Shown here: piece by piece, positions 34,063 through 43,883 of the stretch
Position numbering within the stretch: the stretch's first letter is position 1
Layout: the number at the start of each line of letters is the position of its first letter
Assembly (NCBI GenBank): GCA_035048485.1
Contig: CM068585.1
Location: 13,807,501-13,871,500, forward strand
Direction: 5' to 3'
Length of the DNA stretch: 64,000 nucleotides
Origin: Pteria penguin
Lineage: Eukaryota; Mollusca; Bivalvia; Pterioida; Pteriidae
Made by a program: the position numbers and the translations under genes
Notes under the pieces: model-generated
Told to the model about the DNA's origin: nothing
What the model saw: the letters and a program-made list of their open reading frames with translations, nothing else
The model's database searches: none

Positions 34063-35105
34063 TGATTTCACCGTGTAATGGTATAAATCCCGTGCCTTGA
34101 ATAACCGAATCCTGATAAATGATGGATGCGTTAAGTGATGGAAAGTTTAGTTGGACTGGAGATTTTTACGTGTCTTTGAAGAAACCAAAACCAAAATATT
34201 TTTACCGATATACATATGTTTCTGATAAATTTGACGTATGATACTGACTGTTTAAATGTTCTTTAATACCATTCTCATTCTATTATTGATTACAAACATT
34301 TATTTTCTTTAATATAACTGTATTAAACGATTATAATTATTGAAATATATGTTTATGTCGTATTTAATGATAATAGTTGTAATAATAATTGACAACAAAC
34401 ACATTATTCAAGAAATTTAATTTTTTTTCTTTTTTTTTTGGCCCATAAAGTACCGCGGTGACGTAGTTACATTCATTTGACACAGATTACACATGTCTGA
34501 CCCCGGATCGATTCAGACGCTTATCCAAGCACTGTGGTCGCCATTTGCTGCTAAAAAGGATGTGAAAATAAGCAAAAAGATTTGATTTATTGACTGATAT
34601 ATAGAAATAACCATGCACATTACCAAACGAAGAACGCTTCGTTGTAAAATGCTTATGGTGTCGCAGTTCGGGGTTTCGAGGATACATATGTTTCTGATGA
34701 ATTTGACGTATCATTATTATGAGCAGCGATGTTACAAAATATAAACTCACCTATTCCAGAAATACGTTGACACGATATCGAATAGATTTCCAACGTTCGA
34801 ATTGCTTCTTTGCGGACAAATTCCTGGGTTGATCAAGGCGACATCAACAACATTTGTAGGAGACATTAAGTTTTTTATTTGTGTCAACTTTCATCAAAAT
34901 CCTTCCGTAAATTCTAAAAAGAAAGATCATCATAGTTTAGTCCAAGAACATACCGACTCCTTTTTCGTGTTGGATTAGTTTGGCACGAGACACATCATCA
35001 AAGTGAAGAAAGTAATTGTGATTCCAAAGTAGTTAATTTGTGTGTTACTTTAAATTTAAAATGTTCAACTAGTCAAATCGATTAGTGTTGAATACCAAGC
35101 AATCT
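34063..35105. other. No gene seen
   Basis: AT-rich. A segment of about 30 bp, TACATATGTTTCTGAT(A/G)AAT followed by TTGACGTAT, occurs twice (about 34.21 and 34.68 kb). Confidence 0.5.
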
Positions 35106-35114
35106 GATTGTGCC

Positions 35115-36690
35115 ATGTGTGTGTCTTAGGCCGTCAGTGTCATGTGTGTGTTTAGGCCGTCAATGCCATGTGTGTGTTTAGGCCGTCAGTGTCATGTGTG
35201 TGTTTTAGGCCGTCAATGTCATGTGTGTTTAGGCCGTCAGTGTCATGTGTGTGTTAAGCCGTCAATGCCATGTGTGTGTTCTAGGCTGTCAGTGTCATGT
35301 GTATGGTTAGGCTGTCAATGTCATGTGTGTGTTTAGGCCGTCAATGTCATGTGTGTGTTTTAGGCCGTCAGTGTCCTGTGTGTGTTTAGGCCGTCAGTGT
35401 TATGTGTTTGTTTTAGGCCGTCAGCGTCATGTGTGTGTTTTAGGCCGTTAGTATTATATGTGTGTTTTACGCCGTCAGTGTCATGTGTGTGTTTAGGCCG
35501 TCAGTGTTATATATGTGTTTTAGGCCGTCAGTGTCATGTGTGTGTTTTAGGCCGTCAGTGTTATATGTGTGTTTTAGGCCGTCAGTGTCATGTGTGTGTT
35601 TAGGCCGTCAGTGTTATATGTGTGTTTTAAGCCGTCAGTGTCATGTGTGTTTTAGGCCGTCAGTGTCATTTGTGTGTTTTAGGCCGTCAGTGTCATGTGT
35701 GTTTTAGGCCGTCAGTGTTATATGTGTGTTTTAGGCCGTCAGTATCATGTATGTGTTTTAGGCCGCCAGTGTCATGTGTGTGTTTAGGCCGTCAGTGTCA
35801 TGTGTGTGTTTTAGGCCGTTAGTATTATATGTGTGTTTTACGCCGTCAGTGTCATGTGTGTGTTTAGGCCGTCAGTGTTATATGTGTGTTTTAGGCCGTC
35901 AGTGTCATGTGTGTGTTTTAGGCCGTCAGTGTTATATGTGTGTTTTAGGCCGTCAGTGTCATGTGTGTGTTTAGGCCGTCAGTGTTATATGTGTGTTTTA
36001 AGCCGTCAGTGTCATGTGTGTTTTAGGCCGTCAGTGTCATTTGTGTGTTTTAGGCCGTCAGTGTCATGTGTGTTTTAGGCCGTCAGTGTTATATGTGTGT
36101 TTTATGCCGTCAGTATCATGTATGTGTTTTAGGCCGTCAGTGTCATGTGTGTGTTTTAGGCCGTCAGTGTCTTGTGTGTGTTTTAGGCCGTCAGTATTAT
36201 ATGCGTGTTTTAGGCGGTCAGTGTCTTGTGTGTGTTTTAGGCCGTCAGTGTCATGTGTGTGTTTTAAGCCGTCAGTGTCATGTGTGTGTTTTAGGCCGCG
36301 TCATGTGTGTGTTTAGGCCGTCAGTGTTATATGTGTGTTTTAGGCCGTCAGTGTCATGTGTGAGTTTAGGCCGTCAGTGTTATATGTGTGTTTTAGGCCG
36401 TCAGTGTCATGTGTGTGTTTTAGGCCGTCAGTGACATGTGTGTGTTTTAGGCCGTCACTGACATGTGTGTGTTTTATGCCGTCAGTGTCTTGTGTGTGTT
36501 TTAGGCCGTCAGTGTCATGTGTTTGTTTAGGCCGTCAGTGTCATGTGTGTTTTAAGCCGTCAGTGTCATGTGTGTGTGTTAGGCCGTGTCATGTGTGTGT
36601 TTAGGCCGTCAGTGTTTTATGTGTGTTTTAGGCCGTCAGTGTCATGTGTGTGTTTAGACAGTGTCATGTGTGTGTTTTGAGCAGTCAGTG
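35115..36690. repeat. 26/27-bp minisatellite with a 371-bp higher-order repeat
   Basis: About 60 units of TTTTAGGCCGTCAGTGTCAT plus GTGTGTG. Shorter units lose one or two bases of the T-run or of the GT-run. 35,462-35,707 and 35,833-36,078 are nearly identical, offset by 371 bp. The Cys/Val-rich ORFs are periodicity artefacts. Confidence 0.93.
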
Positions 36691-36699
36691 TGGAAGTGA

Positions 36700-37765
36700 C
36701 TAGCAAACAGGAGATGCTTACTCCAACCCAAGTTCCTGGACCGGGTTGCTCGAAACCTTGGCTTAAGTGTTTTCAGTGGTTACAATTTGGCCACCGGATA
36801 AAATATGTTGTTCAAAAGTTTTCCATTGAACAAATGATTTTAGTATGTCACGCCGACATGACACAAACCTAATGTACATAAACAACTTTCTTTTTTTTTT
36901 TTTTTTTGATTTTATGTTTTTGTTTTGGGGATTTTTCTTGGGGTGTTTATATGATATTGTGTCTTTTTATGTGTGATTTTGTATGTGTGTGTATGTATGT
37001 GTGTGTATGCGTGTGTGTATGTGTGGAGGGAGGGAGGGGAAGGGCTTTTTTAAAAGAGTTTTTAGGTTTTTACAAGGCTTTTTATAAAGCTAATATCAAA
37101 TCGGTTGTATACTCACGGCAAGTGTCAACTTGCCAGAAGACAACTCTACATTGATACAGCCTCATACAATGAAAGTCTGTGTGGAAATGAATTCTGAATT
37201 AATTTCACATAATTCCATAGTACTGTACTACAAATATACATGTAGTATTGTACAAATGCATTCTTGTGGTGAGAATATTTTTCAGTTCAATCATGACATC
37301 CAGCTCATTGATTCATGATATATTGACTTATTGATATATCTATATATTTATTATTTATATATTTATTTATTCATTTCTTCAGTCATTTAGTAAATATCAC
37401 TAATTCTCCATCACAATGGTATGCAATAATATGCATGTGCAAGCATGTTTATATTGCAGATCGATATTTTACAAACACAAAATGCTAGTATGATCTCTGT
37501 ATTTACAAACACAAAATGCTAGTATGATCTCTGTATTTTATTCATGCACTGTCTATATTCTCTCCCTATAAGACAATACACATTTACACTTCAATATGCA
37601 ACAATATATTATTATGCATTATTTGGAAAACATAACATAATAATCAAACCATTGTTTTATGTTAACTGAAATCTAAATAGTGTATATCAAGATATGTAAA
37701 AAGCATGAAATTTACTATTTTGATTATTACTCTTCACTGTTTGGATTGTTGTAGACGAGGGTCAT
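36700..37765. other. No gene seen; PLE 3' motif fragment and GT-rich tract
   Basis: 36,709-36,735 (AGGAGATGCTTACTCC) matches the PLE 3' UTR motif. 36.98-37.03 kb is (GT)n-like. TTACAAACACAAAATGCTAG and the following 14 bases are directly duplicated at about 37.47-37.54 kb. Confidence 0.5.
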
Positions 37766-38080
37766 TTAACGTCCTTCCTCTTCTCCTGCTACTACTGGTA
37801 CGGGGAGGACATACCCTTTACTGATGACAGGACCGCCATTATAAAGCAACACAGCAGGCCATACACACTGCTTCACAATCTTCCCCTTCGTTTCGTAAAA
37901 ACGGTAGAAGTTTAGATCTACCGGTTCGCCATTCTGTTGCCATATTAACTGCATAGGAGGATCCTGCACGTGCATCAGCCACATACATCTCACACACTCG
38001 TCGATATACTTGTCTATACTTTCATATTTGTTGTAGTTTATCTTGCTGAACTCGCTTCTAAAAACAACGTCTTTGAAGAG
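37766..38080 (-). CDS. MIEAP/SPATA18-like protein, last exon (C-terminal MIEAP domain)
   Basis: Final exon of a gene with further exons at 39,117-39,230, 40,207-40,405, 42,217-42,470, 43,142-43,339 and 47,495-47,618. All are GT/AG and phase-consistent (about 400 residues; the start was not found). It encodes LFKDVVFRSEF, CVRCMWLMHVQDPPMQLIW, KQCVWPAVLLYNGGPVISKG and ends VVAGEEEGR-stop. WLM.QDPP and VWPA.LL..GGP..SKG are the signature blocks of the mitochondria-eating protein C-terminal domain, which in vertebrates binds cardiolipin and acts in p53-linked mitochondrial quality control. The family is expanded in molluscs. The molluscan function is inferred. Confidence 0.8.
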   Translation of the reverse strand, partial: LFKDVVFRSEFSKINYNKYESIDKYIDECVRCMWLMHVQDPPMQLIWQQNGEPVDLNFYRFYETKGKIVKQCVWPAVLLYNGGPVISKGYVLPVPVVAGEEEGR

Positions 38081-38149
38081 CTGCAAAACCGTTGACACAA
38101 AATGAATAAATCATATTCTGTCTATCATCTATTACACATCTTGTGAATC

Positions 38150-38495
38150 TTCCCATCTATAACATTGGTGCATCTTACCATCTATTACACTAGTTCATCT
38201 TCCCATCTAATAACACTAGTGCATCTTACCGTCTATTATTACACTGGTGCATCTTACCATCTATTATTACACTGGTGCATTTTACCATCTGTAACACTAG
38301 TGCATCTTACCATCTATTACACTAGCTGGTACACCTTATCATCTATAACAATGGTGCATCTTACCATCTATTATACTGATGCATATTACCATCTATTATA
38401 CTTGTGCATCTTACCATCTATTATACTTGTGCATCTTACTATCTCTTACCCTTATGCACCTTTCAATCTATTACAATGATGCGTCTTACCATTAT
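38150..38495. repeat. About 25-bp tandem repeat in a MIEAP-like intron
   Basis: About 13 degenerate units of CATCTTACCATCTATTACAC plus TAGTG. Confidence 0.85.
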
Positions 38496-38576
38496 GAAAC
38501 GTTTTCTCTTCTTTACATCATCGCAGATGAAATCAACAAATTACAACTGCAACGAACGGTTCATTTATCATTACTT

Positions 38577-38706
38577 AGTGGCGGATCCAGAATTTCCGAA
38601 AAGGGGGGCCCAAATAGGTATTAACCAAACTTCTCAGCCATTTTTGGTGCAAAATCTGGATTTTTACTTGTAAATATGTGACCAAAAGGGGGGGGGGGGC
38701 TCTACA
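38577..38706 (+). mobile_element. AGTGGCGGATCCAG dispersed element, one-ended copy
   Basis: Starts AGTGGCGGATCCAGAATTTC, has G-runs at both flanks and CTCTACATTCC at the far end. It resembles 50,494-50,612 closely and the element at 33,776 partly. Confidence 0.55.
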
Positions 38707-39116
38707 TTCCATGATATTATTATTATGTCAAGTGTTTAAAACTGGAATATGGCACAGTGAGAGGGTTTTCTTCTTATTTACATTTTACATAATTAACAAT
38801 TTTACAAACAATGTGACTTGTGCATTCATCTTTATAACTAACATTCTCCGTTTCAAATAATATGACAGCATATTAATCACTTTTATCATGAATAATCTAA
38901 GTCAATCCATTTATCTTCGGTAAACCGACTTCGAGCGGAAGGCACTTAATTCATCTAAAAATACATGTACTACATGTAAACATCTGTGAGCTCAATATAT
39001 AATACATGACATTTATACGAAATAAAACTGAAAAAGAAAACCAAAATTCAAAATTAGATTAAGGCTTACAATAAATAATGAATTAGACTCATGAGGACGT
39101 TACAGTTCATACCTAC

Positions 39117-39230
39117 CACGCATAGAGCTGGCACGGAAGCCAGTGCTGCCGTCTTGCGGAAATCTTTGGCAAATCTTGATACAGATGAGAGAGCAGTCGG
39201 ATGGTCTGAAGGACGTTCTACTTCGTAACT
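39117..39230 (-). CDS. MIEAP/SPATA18-like protein, exon
   Basis: 114 bp, 38 codons, phase 0 on both sides (SYEVERPSDH...VPALCV). Acceptor TCTTTACAG, donor GCGTG/GTAGGT. Confidence 0.72.
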
Positions 39231-40206
39231 CTGTAAAGAATATCATATAACAAGTCTTAGAGCAGCTTTACCTTTAGAATTCACTGTATTAATCGAGTTT
39301 GGCCAAAGATGTGATTTGTCAGCAGGAGATCTAGATGCACAGTCCTATATGACATCTGATCCAAGCCTTTGTTCTTCCCGGGTACGATTGTTTTTTGTTT
39401 TTTTTATTTTAGCTTTTGTTTGGCTGATTCCTAGGTGCTTGTACTTTAATGAATAGCTTACCTCATGTATATCTGGTACCCACCATTTTACGGTTACCAT
39501 TGATGCCTTCATTGTGGAGCTTAGTTGCTCGAGTTGTTGGTCCGAGACACTCTTGCAAAACCATTGGGATAACTTTTGGGGAAAAAAGATTGTATACTAC
39601 TTATGACATGCTTATTTGTTTTAATAGTATCACATTCGAACAGGAAATGCTTACCCCCCCCCCCCCCCCCCCTCCCCCCCAATACATCGATCTCATGTCT
39701 AATTAAGTACAAAATAAAAATAAATATATCTGTCAATTTTATCTCTGTTTGAAAACGAGCATAATGTTAACCACTATTGAAAAGCAACGTATGCAAAAGG
39801 AAAAAATATGTTAGACCAGATCACGTCTATGCCGATAACTTTATACAATATTATATTCGATTACATAGATCTATGCTTCTGAACGCGTTTAGAAATACTA
39901 ATCCTAAGTCAAACCTGCTTTATAGACCACCTGTATTAAGCAATCACCTGTCTTAAACAACAACTTTCCTCTATTCTTTACGGTTGTCTTGATACTAAAT
40001 CAACCTGTATCTGAAGACCACCTGTATTAAGTGGTCACTTTTCTACCTTCCCGTAGCTAGGTGTCCGCTTAACATATGCTTGACTCTCCTTTCATTGTCA
40101 ACGCAACTTGCATTTTAATGTTCATAAGTCAAAACAAGGAAAAAATACATGGTAATGGTAAAAATATGAAACCCACTATAGAGTAGAAATCAGTTAATAT
40201 GATTAC

Positions 40207-40405
40207 TTTAATGATGGTAAAAAGCGTGTGTAGAATATCCAGATCCTCCATTCCTAAATTGCGTAAGTCCTCATACGCGTCCGACCACTGATTGTCATAC
40301 AGTTCACCAATCCTCTCGCCAATTTTTGTGGGTCGGTTGGCGTCGCTGAGGTCAGCAAGATTGGGATTGTGGTCAGTCATTCGGTCGCTAGCAAACTTAC
40401 TAAGT
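40207..40405 (-). CDS. MIEAP/SPATA18-like protein, exon
   Basis: 199 bp. One base completes an Arg codon from the previous exon, then LSKFASDRMTD, DANRPTKIGERIGELYDNQW and HTLFTIIK. Donor ATTAAA/GTAATC. RPTKIGE..GELYDN.W.DA matches the region just before the MIEAP domain in family members. Confidence 0.75.
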
Positions 40406-40974
40406 CTACAAACAGAATTATATATGTATATAGTAATGGTATATATAAGCATATTACATGATGTATTGCGCTTTTCAATATATAGTTACAAGAGATATGC
40501 TACTTTAAAAAGCGATAAGAAGTTCACCATGGATACAAAATACCACTTATGATGAAGAGTTAAACATCTTATCTGACAAACGATTCCCTGACCTGTTTGT
40601 TTTTGATGACTTATTTTGGCTGATGAAAATAATAAATAGTCTATGCTTCTGCCACCTAACATAGATAATAAAGGTTTTGAGTGGCCTCCTTACGGCTCTG
40701 ATGATACCTAAATTTGTTAAAATTTCTAACATTTTAGGTTGCGCCACCACAGATATGTCTTGAACATTGAAGTTTGATTTTGATATGCTGATATAAATTC
40801 ATTTAAAACAAACCCATCCATCATGAAATTGAAAAAACACAAAATAAAACATAAAGCTATCACTTTGTCCGTCCGTATGTCTGCTATTCTGCCTGTTAAG
40901 AAACATAGATTCAATCACTCCTATATTAGTAGTGGAGGGTTCTGTTAACTACAATAGCTTTAAGTTAATGGTAA

Positions 40975-41080
<106 letters not shown>

Positions 41081-41173
41081 CAAATAGAATCAAGGAAACA
41101 CCTGGGAGTACTATGGACCTTGGATCTCCGAAGAAATACCTGTAGAAAATAAAGACAAATTAGACAAACATGT

Positions 41174-41393
41174 AAAGCACAAAGACACTACAGCTAACAA
41201 GGCGCCCTATATTTCACTTACATTCGTTCCCCGTCTGGGAATCGAACCCACGACCTATGGTACCGATTCACCCAGCTGTCATGCATTCGACCCTCTGACC
41301 GACTGAGCTACCCGAGCTCCACAAAAACAGAGCTTTAATAACCAATCATTAGAAACATAGGGCGCCTTGTTAGCTGTAATGTCTTTGTGCTTT
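41174..41393. mobile_element. Foldback element with 37-bp arms enclosing a tRNA-like sequence
   Basis: The left arm AAAGCACAAAGACACTACAG...GGCGCCCTAT (41,174-41,210) is the reverse complement of 41,357-41,393 with one mismatch. The interior includes a minus-strand tRNA-like segment. Confidence 0.75.
41229..41321 (-). other. tRNA-like / SINE-head sequence (not a functional tRNA)
   Basis: On the minus strand, TAGCTCAGTCGGTCAGAGG is a clear A box and GTGGGTTCGATTCCC a clear B box and T arm. The 5' and 3' ends do not form an acceptor stem. It is tRNA-derived, possibly with Pol III promoter potential. Confidence 0.65.
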
Positions 41394-41829
41394 ATATTTA
41401 TATAACATTGAAGCATTACCTGGAATAACTGGGATATGCATGTATTGTTCACATTATAGATATTGTTTAGCCACATGCCCCTAGAGTTTTTTTTATACTA
41501 TAACTTTTCTTTGTTTATCCACTTCGGCTTCTTTATCGATTATAGATATGAGTATCAATAGTGATGTACCATGGTAAATACATGTATTCAAGCCTGAAAA
41601 TATGGAGCCCGAAAGGTACAAGCTTCTCCATCGTAATACATCATGAAAAATTAATTATGTATTGTGATGTAAAACCCTCAACAGCAGCGCTTATCATCGA
41701 GTATCAAAAGATCAGATGAAGTCTTATCACTTGTAGAACGCCGACATGTTGGTGTCAGATACCTAGACGTTTTACGAGAAGTTTTCAAACCCACAGTGAT
41801 TTTCTACGTTGTCAGAAGACAACAGAACA

Positions 41830-42169
41830 ACAACCAAATTTAAATTTGAATTTTTGTAAGCTCAGTCTTCAGTCAAGGTCAAAACGTAAAATATTTTGGT
41901 ACGCAATACAAGGTCTTACCACAAAGGTGAAGTATCAAAGCCCCGTCTCTAATTGTTCTAAAGTTATGACCAAGGTTAAAGTTTTTTAAAGCTTCAAGGT
42001 CAAAATCACAAGTTCAAAAATGTTGGTAAGGTCCTGGCACACGGAATACACATGTGAAATTGTGAAATGATAAAGTCCTGGTTCTAAAGTTGTGATCCAG
42101 GTTCAAGCTTTTGTCTACGGAGAACAAAGCCGGGGGTATGACAATAGATCACCAAACATTCGAGCTAAA
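41830..42169. mobile_element. Family B element, short copy
   Basis: Two degenerate units (AAGGTCAAAACGTAAAAT, GTTATGACCAAGGTTAAAG) and the end GGGTATGACAATAG...CGAGCTAAA, like 17.4-18.14 kb. Confidence 0.6.
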
Positions 42170-42216
42170 AACCGACACAAATAACCAGTTGATGGTCTTT
42201 TCACATTAAACTTCAC

Positions 42217-42470
42217 CTGTTAGATAGTTCTTCCACCTTTGTCTTGAGGATTTCTTCCGAGTTCTGCAGTCTGGTATATTCTTCCTTGGGAATGCTAACA
42301 CGGTTTGTATCAGATGAGGACATATGATGCTGTATATCTATATCCGAGTTATCTTTAGCTTGGGGAGACCTTCTTAAAGTAAATATTTTCTTGACTAGAT
42401 CTTTTTCGTTTTCAATAGTAGTATGGGTATCATTATCTTTTAGGTATGGATGAATGGTCTGCGACAATTG
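42217..42470 (-). CDS. MIEAP/SPATA18-like protein, exon (coiled coil)
   Basis: 254 bp, 84 codons plus two bases (QLSQTIHPYLKDND...KVEELSN). Acceptor TTAATTGCAG, donor AACAG/GTGAAG. EEYTRLQNSEEILKTKVEEL looks like a coiled coil. Confidence 0.7.
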
Positions 42471-43141
42471 CTGCAATTAATATATTAAAGGTAAACATTT
42501 TATGGTAAAATGATGAATAACTTTATAGTACAATATACATTAATAGAATATATCGAATATTAAATGCATGAATGAAAAGTTCTGTTTGATATAGTACATA
42601 TGTCTAGCTTTGTCACTATAGTTGTATTATATAGTATGTTTTGCTGAACAATATTACATCCAGTTTTCTATAAAAACATGTGACAACTCCACCCTATATA
42701 CCTGATTTACATAGTGTCTGTGATATGAAAACTTTATACTCGGAAGCGGATCTAATACTTTTGAAAAAGTCACAAGGTGAGAAAAATAAGAAATGATTTG
42801 ATGATTGTGATGGATTTCACAAGTATAATGTATTGACATGCGGATAAAATATGGTGAAGAATGAGGAGGGTGTAATAGTGGCTTGGTCACCCCTGATATG
42901 TGTACATGTATGTGTGCGTGTCTGAGAGGGTGTGTTAAGGTGCGTGTGTGATCTCCATAAAATAAACAAAAATGAGAACGTTTTACACTATGTCCTTAAC
43001 ATCAGTATATTGATACTAAACTTTTCCGCGTGTGTATGTGTGTATGTGTGCGTGTGTGTGATATGTAGTATAACAAAGATCCCTAAAAAGTGAATGATAT
43101 GTCTATAAAAATGTGAATACAAAATTAAGGTATTATTTAAC

Positions 43142-43339
43142 CTGTTTGCGTTCATACAATGGACACCCTGCACTCCTGTATGCCATAATCAAGCGATCAA
43201 ATTCTACCCTGGCTTCTTTACTTCCAGCTATCTCTTCTGATTCTGCCCTCTGAACAAGAGTTTCCAATTCCTTAAAGCAGTCGAGTTCTCTACGCTGTAC
43301 AGTGGATTCAGCTGATACTAGTTTCGCATCTTTGGTTGC
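43142..43339 (-). CDS. MIEAP/SPATA18-like protein, exon (coiled coil)
   Basis: 198 bp, 66 codons, phase 0 (ATKDAKLVSAES...CPLYERKQ). Acceptor CCATTAAAG, donor AAACAG/GTTAAA. Charged heptad-like sequence. Confidence 0.7.
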
Positions 43340-43815
43340 CTTTAATGGTATTATTTTAATAAGAAAAAAGAGGAGTTACTGGCTCAGTTATGTGGCAGAA
43401 GTCACCATAGAGCTATACAGTACATGAATATAAATAATATACTAGAACATATATCACATTACAAAAATATTTGATTGTAGTGCAATTACGATACCGACTT
43501 AGGACGGTCATTTAATTTGACAAAAGCCAAACAAATGGTGTGGTTAACCGGTTTACGGGCCCACCTTCCCACTCACCGTAACAGCAGAACAATCAAAGGA
43601 CTTACATTTAAAAAATTTATAAATAATCCTCCATGTAAAGAACAAGGGTCAACAGGTATCGCATATTGAGAGGTCATAAAAATATAAACACGTAAGGTAT
43701 TGTAAAATACATAATGGTATAAAAATCTATGCGACATCAACATGATAAACCGTGCTCTGCCAGTCTGAAAGCGAGCTAAGACCCTAGATCTGTAGGAGTC
43801 CCGACTAACAGTCAG

Positions 43816-43883
43816 AGGGGACGAGGTTCAGGACCATGTCTCCTCTGAAAGAGGTTTGGACAAGGCCCGTCATATAGTCCCCC
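43816..43883 (-). promoter_or_regulatory. SECIS-like element (form II) at the 3' end of the PLE ORF
   Basis: Read on the minus strand. Helix I is GGGGGAC (43,883-43,877) with GUCCCCU (43,822-43,816), followed by an internal loop. The quartet is UGAC at 43,872-43,869 opposite UGAA at 43,830-43,827, which allows the tandem G-A/A-G pairs of a K-turn. Helix II pairs GGGCC.UGUC with GACA.GGUCC. An AAA bulge (43,857-43,855) starts 12 nt after AUGA. An apical mini-stem CCUCU/AGAGG closes on UUC. This meets the published SECIS form II layout, which recruits SBP2 and eEFSec for UGA recoding. The apparent ORF stop (UGA, 43,872-43,870) overlaps the quartet. Confidence 0.72.

Noticed and set aside
35142..36604. 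Cys/Val-rich ORFs
   Set aside because: Translation of the 27-bp minisatellite; no other coding evidence.
36906..37154. 82-codon ORF with Cys/Val run
   Set aside because: Driven by the GT-rich tract at 36.98-37.03 kb.
41229..41321. Functional tRNA gene on the minus strand
   Set aside because: A and B boxes are good, but the ends cannot pair into an acceptor stem and it lies inside an inverted-repeat element.
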